From contig OX419757.1 of NCBI GenBank assembly GCA_948567375.1, positions 26,040,001 through 26,104,000 of the forward strand: DNA of 64,000 nucleotides, written 5' to 3'. The position numbers and the translations under genes were made by a program. This DNA comes from Lunularia cruciata (Eukaryota; Streptophyta; Marchantiopsida; Lunulariales; Lunulariaceae). Shown piece after piece: positions 56,373 through 64,000 of this stretch. Every line of letters begins with the position of its first letter. The first letter of the stretch is position 1. The notes beneath the pieces are model-generated. The model had not been told where the DNA came from. It did not search any database and saw only the letters and a list, made by a program, of their open reading frames with translations.

Positions 56373-57072
56373 GGTCAAACAATCCACATTACAAATAAGT
56401 ATGCTTGCAACCTTGTTAGAAAATGTGGAAGATAAAGTGATGACGGGTTGACCTAGATCTTGTTACATATCTAAAATGATGAGGTGGACATGGAAGACCA
56501 AAGTGACAAAGCCCAATTGTTACCACTGGCAATTGATGATATAATCACTAGTATATTTACAAAAGAATTGGAGGAGGAAAATGAGGAGATCCATATCTCC
56601 AAAGTGAGAAGACTCCATCAAGAAAATTATCTTTTTTCAACTTTGTCTTTGGTACATAGACCAAAGAGGCAGTGTTGTTTGGGAATGACAAATAACCATA
56701 AAATGCAACAAATAGAGCAAGAACCAACAAATCTAAAATGTTGTCCAAGTATGGAGCCGCTTTTAAGTAACAACCTAGTCACCCTAGTGGAGGAAGAGTC
56801 TACATGTGGACAAAAGCAAGCAGACCAGACAACAAAGGAGGCTGATGACAAGGTCCCAACCAACAAGGGATGAGAGGAGAACAAAGAAAATCAACTTGTG
56901 CAAGCCCAACCAAACAAAAGAAAATGACCCATGAATTTGAGCATAACAAGGCACTCTTAAGTAGCATGAAATGAGAGAATAACTTGCTTGTGGCTGATAG
57001 TAGTCTACATGGTGAACATGTTATGCATGTGATGGAAAAATTGGAGTTCTTGCCATTCTACAAGAGATTTGA
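56373..57072 (+). pseudogene. Unrecognised ORF, right part (split by A1)
   Basis: A frame entering from the A1 border continues about 28 codons from the left part (35589-36499) before a stop near 56450. The main open piece, 56484-56873 (129 codons), reads MDMEDQSDKAQLLPLAIDD and ELEEENEEIHISKVRRLHQE and is Gln/Glu-rich. It has no domain I recognise. Its right side is cut at 57073 by element C. Confidence 0.4.
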
Positions 57073-57080
57073 TGTAATAC

Positions 57081-57385
57081 CAATAGCTAGACAGATGATC
57101 TAGAGATGAAATTTGGTTTGGTAACATTTGGAAGGATGTTATACATGATGGACTAAATACATCAGTTAGAGGTATCACCAAAAGATTACTTCTACTAATA
57201 GGCCAAAACATGCTTGGAAACTTTAGAATCAATAGCTAGGCATATGATCTAGAGGTGAAACTTGGGGTGGTGACATCTGGAAGGATGTTGCACATGATGG
57301 AGAAAGTAGTTCAGATATAGGTATCACCAAAAGAGCACTTCTACTAATAGAGCAGAAGCCAAAATAGGCTTGAAAACTTCAAAGG
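57081..57385 (+). repeat. Tandem duplication of about 150 bp in C LTR
   Basis: Units at 57081-57229 and 57230-57385 both start CAATAGCTAG(A/G)CA and both include GGAAGGATGTT and GGTATCACCAAAAGA. They differ at many sites. The solo LTR at 1947-2551 has one unit. Confidence 0.9.
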
Positions 57386-57621
57386 TAATTTTGGAAGCCT
57401 AAACGGATGAATTAGGCCTCAAAAATGTGTAAATGACCCATATGATTATGAGATTCTTACATGAAGATTCCTTTTGATCAAGCCTATTTGACCAACCAGA
57501 TGGGACTAGGACCAACTTGTCACCCATCCAAGCAAGTAATCCAAGGGTGGAGCTTGCTGACAAGTCACTATCCATGTACCTAATCCTATTGTGGAGCTTC
57601 CTTGGAGGAGATCCTCTTTGG

Positions 57622-57631
57622 CTATATAATA
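57622..57631 (+). promoter_or_regulatory. TATA box of C LTR
   Basis: CTATATAATA, about 90 bp before the LTR end, in the usual place for an LTR promoter. The solo copy has a weaker equivalent (TTTATAATAAAG, minus strand near 2060). Confidence 0.6.
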
Positions 57632-57719
57632 AAGAGAAGGTGCTTCTTTCAAGCATTAGAGTTTGGGTGTGTAATTCATGTTTTCTCTTTTGTGTTTCTC
57701 TATCCTCAGAATATTACAA

Positions 57720-57730
57720 TGGTATCAGAG
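57720..57730 (+). promoter_or_regulatory. Primer binding site, initiator-Met tRNA type
   Basis: TGGTATCAGAG begins two bases after the LTR end at 57718. This is the standard plant initiator-Met tRNA primer site. Confidence 0.95.
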
Positions 57731-58301
57731 TAGGTGTTTCTATCCAAGAGACTGGATCATCCCTCTTGGAAGAACATGGGTACTGAGACTGAGTAATTTT
57801 GGAGAGAAAAATTGCAATAAGATTGTTTTAGAGAGAGGCTGGGATAGAGGCTCTTGGTGGACAATTTCCTACACCTTGCTTTCCATTCTTGAATCCATTT
57901 CATATCAAGGTTATGTATATCCAGCAAGAGCAAGTGAGAGTATATCTTGTGTACCATTTTGGAGCAAAGTTCATGGATATAGTGATGAATTCACTAAACC
58001 TAGTGATTCTTCATGTAGTGATTTATAATAGAGAGTGGGATTTGACAGTCTATATTCTCTTGTGATGGTTTTGAATGTCCAAAATCCTCTCCCTTTTAAC
58101 ACTCAAGTAGAAGTTTGTTACATAGTTAGACCAAAAGTGATGTTTAGGGATTTCATAGTCAGGAATTTTGGTGAGGAATATTATCAATGAGTGATAGCCT
58201 TTGAAGTTCCAGTGGTAGTCTCTATAGTTTGTGCACCCTCGTGGGTGATCATATTAACTCTCTATTGAAGTAGGAAGTAGAGATTGAGTGTTTGCAGGAA
58301 T
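57731..58301 (+). other. Leader of element C
   Basis: Between primer site and gag; small open pieces only (57678-58028 is a chance frame). Nothing else seen. Confidence 0.5.
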
Positions 58302-59400
58302 AATGGATCCACAATTGCAAGAGCTAATGCAAGGAATGCAAGGGATGTTGAACAAGTTTCAAGAGATCAAGATAACCATGGAGGCATTAAAAAGTCAAGT
58401 ATAAACCTTCAAGAATGATGAAGTAATGCAAGAAGGAGAATCATTGCAAAACTTGGTAATTGTAATTGAAGCTCTTGGAGAGGCATCCATGCCAATGGCA
58501 CCACACCCGGTCAATAATGAAGCCACATTGCTATTACGGATGAAGAAGACCTATAACATTGAGCCCTACAAAGGGCAAAGTTCTATGGGAGTAGTGGAGA
58601 GTTGGATTTTGGGGATGAATCAATACTTCAGATTGTTCTCAACGGAGATCACTGAGCAGTCCGCATGCATGTTTGCGTGTGAGTACTTGACCAAAAAAGC
58701 CCTCATATGGTATGATGCTTGGGAACAATCAAGGTTGGCAAAAGGAAGAGAGGTCATATGGACAGTAATGCAAGAAGGATTGTTGAAGAATTTCTAGTTT
58801 GTGGACTTTGTATAGATGGCCCAAACCCAACTATGGAGATTAAGGTAGAAGCATAGCATACGAGAGTATGTGGATACTTTCTTGATCTGCAAGTTGCAAT
58901 AATTAACATGAGCCTAGAAGAGGCACTAGACAATTTCAAATGAGGGTTGAAGGAGTGGATTTGCCAAGAGGTCATGGTACAAAATCCTCATATTGTATTT
59001 GAGGCCATTGCTTGCATTCAAAGAATAGTTGGGGCACTTGAAGGGGGTGAAGAAGTAGTTACATCTCAACATTATTGGGCTGAAATGTCACACTCGGGTG
59101 GACCAATTCCTATGGAATTGGGCAACCTTTGGTTTTGAGTTCAAGGAGCACAACCACTCAAAGGAGAACGGGGATGAGTGGAAGAACAAAGAGAAGGAGT
59201 TGCACGAGGACAACAATGTTGTTGTTTCAGTTATGGCCGTATTGGGTACATACCCATCAATTGTTGTACATGTCGTCTTAGATGCCCTTAGTTCCATATA
59301 GGCAAACTTTGAACAACATGGAGAAATGAACTGAAGATGAGGATGAAAAAGATCACCTTGGAAAACAAAGATCACTAGTAAATGTACCTTGTGGCCTTAT
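58302..59400 (+). pseudogene. gag of element C
   Basis: The frame starts MDPQLQELMQGMQGMLNKFQ at 58302 and, after a stop near 58402, continues in 58426-58797 with a capsid region (VVESWILGMNQYFRLFSTEI, ALIWYDAWEQSRLAKGREVI). The piece 58947-59138 has LKEWICQEVMVQNPHIVFEA. A zinc-knuckle region is expected near 59220-59300; only broken Cys-rich wording is seen. Confidence 0.8.
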
Positions 59401-59446
59401 TGCCTCAATTGGGAAGTAGAAAAGTGAGGAAAGGAAGCGGACAAAT

Positions 59447-59911
59447 GTGCAAAGATCTAAAAAGGTAAACTCACAATTGATTGTTGTGAATAGAGTCATA
59501 GAAGGCAATCGGGTGAGAGTATTAATAGATCATGGAGCAATAAAGAATTTCTTGTCCAGCTCTGTTGCGCTAAGATTTGGGATGGATCTAGAGAAGGATG
59601 AGAGTGAAGAAGTCAAGTTACCTAATGGATAGACAGAGAGGATTGTGTCATTACCTAGAACAATTGCACTCTTTGTAGGAGAATATCAACAAGCAATTGA
59701 GTGGCAAGTGATACAATTAGCCTGCTATGATGCAATCTTAGGCATGTCATGGATGGAGCACTACAATTCCACAATCGATTTGAGAAAGAAAGTAGTGAGA
59801 ACTTACCAATGGAAGATCATTAGAGTTAAAGATAGAGCACATAGGCCAGAAGTACCTCTCTATGTCATAGGGAAAATAATGATCTATAATATAAATAGAT
59901 GTTTCATGTGT
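59447..59911 (+). pseudogene. Protease of element C
   Basis: The piece 59447-59632 has VRVLIDHGAIKNFLSSSVAL, an aspartic protease site in which D-H-G stands where D-S/T-G is usual. The piece 59645-59953 has ACYDAILGMSWMEHYNSTID, the second motif. A single stop at about 59630 separates them. The frame then enters the B LTR at 59917. Confidence 0.82.
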
Positions 59912-59916
59912 CTAAT

Positions 59917-61821
59917 TGTGGTACCCACATTTTTCATTTTGGATGGGTTTTGAAGAAGAAGTGCCTTGCTGAAACCAAATTGAAACCAAATGGAGAAGAA
60001 ATGAGTGGAAAAGTGTGTGCAAGCACAAAGCTCAAGGGAGTCAACTTTGTGTTAAAGGAAGAAGGATTTGGACTAGATCAAACTTGAAGAAGCTTACTTC
60101 ATGTCAGAGGAGGGAAAAACTTGGACCAGACGCCAAAGGAGGGTTTCTTCGCATCGGAATGAAGGTAACAAGTCAGGAATACTGCGGGGGACATATCTCA
60201 ATGACCACAAGTCCAAATCAAGCATGCTATATCTCATTGGAAGCGTCTTGTTTAGGGTTTTCCATTTCCACCAAAATTGCAATTTTTGGAGGTATATAGA
60301 AGAAGTTACAAGCATTTGAAGTTTTGGGAGTAGATGTACAAAGTAGTTTGGTGTCTTCGGGTCAATGTGACTTTGGACTTCGTACTTCGGACTTAGGGTT
60401 TACATGACTATGGGTCTAAAGACTTTACCTCAAGAAAAATATGATTCAACTCAAAGAAGTCGGACCTTGGAGTGCAGTGAAGGTGACTTCGAGAGTTTTG
60501 CCTAAGGGATCAGAGGAAGTTACATTAGTGAAAGAAGATAGTTAGGATACCCATGACTTCAATTTCAGTTCTGATTTAAGATGAAACATGAATTGAAAGA
60601 GAAGTAGCAGTAGTGAATAAACCCAAAATGCAAGATCAGACAATAAGTGTCTTCGGGTCAATTACATTGGGGGAAAGTGGGTTACAAATTGAAGGTGTAG
60701 ATAGTGTATTAATGCTTTCAATTACAATTCTTGATGATGATACAATAAAATTAGTAAAGTAATTGATAGTAGTTAAACCCAAAGTAAGAGAGATAGGAGT
60801 GCAAGTGTCTTTGGATTTGACATTTGACACTTTAGAGAAGAGTTGGTTGGGAGATAGAGATTTAGAAGGATTACTTGTGATAGGAATTGTAGATTAGAGT
60901 GGAGAATTAGTAGAATTGGTAGAGGAAATAAGAGTTGTGAAACCCGAGGACAGAGCAATAGGAAGTAAAGTTACTTTGGGTTCAGGTTTGAAAGACAAGG
61001 AAGAAGTAGACATCAGATCGGATTAGTAACCGATTTGAGATGTGAATAGGCAGATATGAAGAAGTGCATTGTCATTTCAAATCTGCAGGTTTGTAGAGTC
61101 AGAAGGAAGAGATGCATTAGGAAGATAACTGTCAATTGCTTCACTACTTAAGAGTGGCATTTGCAGTCTTATGTGTTCAATGCTCATTATTTCTAAGAAT
61201 AGATAAAGCGAAGTGCTGTGAAGCAGTGCTCATCGCTTGAGCTTGATTCCAAGTATCAACTTTGCAATTGTGTTTGTGAATATGTGGAGAAATTCAAAGT
61301 GAAAGTTAGAGTGCTTGTTGGATGTTGGATTCCATAGCCTTGATCTTTACTCTGTGTGTTTGATTCTGAGTGGAATGCAATCGGAGCAATGCCTTGATAG
61401 ATCTGAGAGGAATTGTAGTGTTGGTAGTATTCTGCATTTGTGAGTGCAGTGCGAAGTTGATGTGAAGCAATTCCAATCAAGGAAGTTGTGCCTTCAATGG
61501 AGGGGTGGAACACAATTCTGAGGCAAAGTCGTTTTGCAGTGAAGTGTCATTTTTGGGAGAGCTTGAATCATCATAATCAAGATTGTTTGGAAAGAATTGA
61601 TGGAGTTGTGATTAAGGAGTGCTAATTTGTGACAAGACTGCGAGTCAGTGCTTGTTACTCTCTTCTGGGTGTGGTTTCTACCTGAGAGATTAAAGACACA
61701 ACCAAGAAGAACTACAATTGTTACTTTGACTTTGTATTTGACCAATTCTGACTAGTATCTCTACGGGAACAAACTTTACTTACCTGATTACCGCAAAAGT
61801 GATATTTGCCGGGTTGTCACA
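59917..61821 (+). mobile_element. Solo short B LTR with perfect TSD CTAAT
   Basis: 1905 bp from TGTGGTACCCACATTTTT to GGGTTGTCACA. Bases 59912-59916 and 61822-61826 are both CTAAT, a perfect 5-bp target duplication. It matches the short LTR at 23079-25005 along its length, and the long LTRs only at both ends. The short open pieces on its minus strand are shadows. On the plus strand, near 60770-61026, a broken copy of the C-terminal tail of the LTR-borne ORF ends EEVDIRSD. Confidence 0.95.
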
Positions 61822-61839
61822 CTAATAAGAGAAGTCTAG

Positions 61840-62560
61840 AGTGCAGAACTCAATGTACAAGTTTCTGAGAAGTTGAAAGATGTGGTTAATGAGTTCCAAG
61901 ATGTCTTCCCGGATGACCTACCATCAAGATTACCACCAAAAAGGAGAGTAGATCATAAAACTAAGATAATTCCTAGGAAGATACATCTTTGTAAGGTCCC
62001 ATACCATCTATCACCTCATGAGTTGGAGGAGCGTAAGGCTCAAATTGAAGATATGTTGCAAAAAGGATTTATCCAACCCAACATATCACCATATGGGGTT
62101 CATGTCTTGTTTGTAAAGAAAAAGGATGGTATAATGCACATGTGCATTGACTATTGGGGCCTAAATCAATAGACAATGAAGAAAAAATACCCCTTACCTC
62201 AAATGGACAACTTTTTTGATCAACTCAACGGGGAAAAATACTTCACCAAATTGGATATGCAAAGCAAGTATAACCAGATTTGGATTGAGGAGGAAGATGT
62301 TCATAAAACTGCCTTTCAAACAAGGTATGGTCACTTAGAGTACCTAATGATGCTGTTTGGCATCATCAACGTACCAGCCACTTTCATGAGTTTGATGAAT
62401 GACATATTTTGTCCAGACTTGGATAAATTTGTTATCATTTTCCTAGATGATATTCTTGTCTATAGTAAGACAATGATAGAACACAAGCAAAATTTGCAAG
62501 AAGTCTTCCAAATCCTACCAATTGTATGCTAAAATCTCAAAGTGTGAGTTTGGCAAGTCT
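61840..62560 (+). pseudogene. Reverse transcriptase of element C
   Basis: The piece 61873-62172 holds the linker and fingers (FVKKKDGIMHMCIDYWGLNQ), then one stop, and 62176-62532 holds the palm, with FTKLDMQSKYNQIWIEEEDV and the catalytic IFLDDILVYSKT. Of all RT copies here this one has the fewest stops. Frame shift near 62520 moves it into the connection. Confidence 0.88.
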
Positions 62561-63235
62561 GAAGTAGACTTTTGAGGCATAGAGTAAGTGCAATAGGTAT
62601 CCAAGTGTTAATAGATAAAATAGAGGTTATTCAAAAATGGTGTGCTTTAGAGGATCAAACTCAACTCAAGAGCTTCTTGGGGTTGACGGGGTTCTATTTT
62701 CAAATTTCCAAGGACTTCTCTAGGGTGGCACAATCTCTAATAGCATTGCTCAGCAAGGGGAAAAAGTGGATGTGGAGAACCGCACAAGAATTGGCCTTTC
62801 AAGAATTGCAAGATGCATTACTACATGCACAAATCTAGAAATGGTATGACCCAAAGCATCCAGTCAAATTGGCTATGGATGCATCGAGCATAGCAATAGG
62901 AGCAATCCTACAACAAGAGTGGCATGATGGATGGCACCCAGTTGCGTATTCCTCTTGGAAGTTGTTATTAGCAGAATGCAACTATCACACCACCAAACAA
63001 GAAGAGTTGGTCATTGTCATTGCAACCAAGCATTATCTTGGCAAGAATGCATTTGTAATGGAGACAAATCACAAACCTCTAGTCTACCTTGAGATACAAA
63101 AAGATCTCTCCCGTCAACAGATTTGATGGGCAGAGTGGAGATAACAGTTCAACATGACGATCACATATGTGGAAGGCAAGAGGCAACTTGCAGATGCATT
63201 CATCCGAATGCCTATGGCAAACAATGTGGTGGTAG
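62561..63235 (+). pseudogene. RNase H of element C
   Basis: The piece 62572-62838 is the connection (LKSFLGLTGFYFQISKDFSR). The piece 62869-63126 begins with MAMDASSIAIGAILQQEW, the first catalytic Asp, and continues to METNHKPLVYLEIQKDLS. A short piece to 63235 reads MTITYVEGKRQLADAFIRMP, the linker, where Asp of the usual ADALSR-like wording is kept. Confidence 0.85.
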
Positions 63236-64000
63236 AGGTAAAGATGGACCCTAAATTCTGGCCAAGGATGCTTGTTGCTACAAAAATTGACCCACAGATT
63301 GTAAGAGCTCAATCATCCAAAGGTGTCATGAGTACCCAAAGAATCATGTTTTGGGATGGTAGGTTATGGATCTCAGATGACAAGGACCTAAGGACCACCA
63401 TCCTAGCAGAATGTCATGACTCTACCATTGCCAATCACGTTGGAATGGACAAAACCTTAGATGCAGCCAAACACAATTATTATTGGCCCAAGATGAGCAA
63501 CAATGTGATGGAGTATGTTCAAAGTTGCCTCCTTTGCCAATAAAATAAAGCATCCAATCAAGCTCTTGCAAGACTCCTTCAACCACTTCCTACTCCTGCA
63601 CACCATTGGGAATAGGTAAGCATGGATCTGGTTTGTGAATTGCCCAAGACCACCACAGGATTTGACTCCATCATTGTCTTTGTTGATTGGCTTAGCAAAA
63701 TGATCCATGTGCATCCTACCACCAAGGATGTGATGGCTCACCAATTAGCTCAATTGTACTTAGATGTTGTGTTTTCTCACCATGGCATGTCTTGGGTGCT
63801 CATCACTAATAGGGGCACTCAATTCACCAATTTGTTTTGGAGTACACTCCTTGGTCTCTTCAAAACCAAATTGGCCATGTCCACGGCCTACCATCCACAA
63901 ACTGATGGTGAGACAAAGTGGGCTAATCTTACTATTGAGGATATGCTAGTGGCTTCACTCTAGAAGAGCAAGAAACATGGGACACCTTACTACCACTAGT
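63236..64000 (+). pseudogene. Integrase of element C (cut by window)
   Basis: The piece 63154-63543 includes the zinc-binding region (CHDSTIANHVGMDKTLDAAK, SCLLCQ). The piece 63622-63963 reads MDLVCELPKT with the first Asp, VLITNRGTQFTN, where the second catalytic Asp is replaced by Asn, and HPQTDGETKWANLTIEDML, where the catalytic Glu is replaced by Lys. Two of three catalytic residues are thus lost. The domain runs beyond the window. Confidence 0.88.

Larger units (their letters stand above)
57073..57718 (+). mobile_element. 5' LTR of element C
   Basis: 646 bp, TGTAATACC...GAATATTACA, with the terminal inverted repeat TGTAATA/TATTACA. It matches the solo LTR at 1947-2551 in reverse. A TATA box CTATATAATA lies at 57622-57631. 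The left part holds a tandem duplication that the solo LTR lacks. Confidence 0.92.
57073..64000 (+). mobile_element. Gypsy element C, 5' LTR to integrase, cut by window
   Basis: Plus-strand order: LTR (57073-57718), initiator-Met primer site (57720-57730), leader, gag, protease, RT, RNase H, integrase. A short B LTR at 59917-61821 lies between protease and RT. The 3' LTR is beyond the window. Stops and shifts are present in each domain, though RT and integrase still have open pieces above 100 codons. The integrase is of the chromovirus type; no chromodomain is reached. Confidence 0.9.

Noticed and set aside
1-64000. Prokaryotic-type systems, CRISPR arrays, operons, riboswitches, rRNA or tRNA genes
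   Set aside because: None seen. Base composition, retroelement content and lack of compact coding all indicate plant nuclear DNA.

Overview
This is AT-rich nuclear DNA of a land plant, built almost wholly from decayed, mutually nested LTR retrotransposons. I found no intact host gene, rRNA, tRNA or CRISPR. The plant assignment rests on Ty3/gypsy pol blocks, a chromodomain after one integrase, the initiator-Met primer site, 5-bp target duplications and long-LTR elements with Athila/Tat-like protease and primer-site features. The density of nesting suggests a large, repeat-rich genome (fern, lycophyte, gymnosperm or bryophyte are all possible). Species cannot be told from this window.

Working family names used here: A (about 690-bp LTR, TGTAACACC...GGCTCACA), B (1.9 or 3.4-3.8-kb LTR, TGTGGTACCC...TTGTCACA), C (0.6-kb LTR, TGTAATACC...TATTACA, initiator-Met primer site), D (minus-strand gypsy at the left), E (plus-strand chromovirus).

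Layout. 1-1946: unrecognised decayed coding stretch. 1947-2551: solo C LTR with a perfect TTAGA duplication. About 3.3-10.7 kb: element D on the minus strand, with an A LTR dropped in at 5155-5822. 11.5 kb: SINE-like motif. 11.6-15.4 kb: chromovirus E with a chromodomain and one LTR. 15.4-18.8 kb: unresolved, with a possible copia LTR. 18.8-35.6 kb: a B element on the minus strand (B2), interrupted by five further events (two B LTRs, two A LTRs, one of them itself split by a third B LTR, and a 209-bp inverted copy). 36.5-56.4 kb: an A element on the minus strand with both LTRs, primer site, gag and pol, whose RNase H is split by a 12.1-kb B element (B1, 38917-51027). 57.1 kb to the end: a C element on the plus strand, interrupted by a short B LTR with a perfect CTAAT duplication; it runs off the window.

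The most unusual feature is that the long B LTR itself carries an approximately 870-codon open frame (conserved globular N-terminal half, acidic middle, long coiled coil, conserved tail). It is seen in several LTR copies, three bounded as discrete units, one of these with a perfect target duplication. A shorter 1.9-kb LTR form lacks most of the frame. Other striking structures are a tail-to-tail pair of B LTRs 48 bp apart, a 209-bp near-identical inverted copy, a perfect 34-bp palindrome that overwrites a reverse-transcriptase motif, and a gag segment spliced into an LTR. Target-site and nesting logic gives a relative order: D, C, A1 and B2 are older hosts; solo A LTRs entered D and B2; B LTRs entered A, B2 and C later.

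All coordinates of decayed domains are approximate to tens of bases. Element names and family placements are by eye, without database searching.
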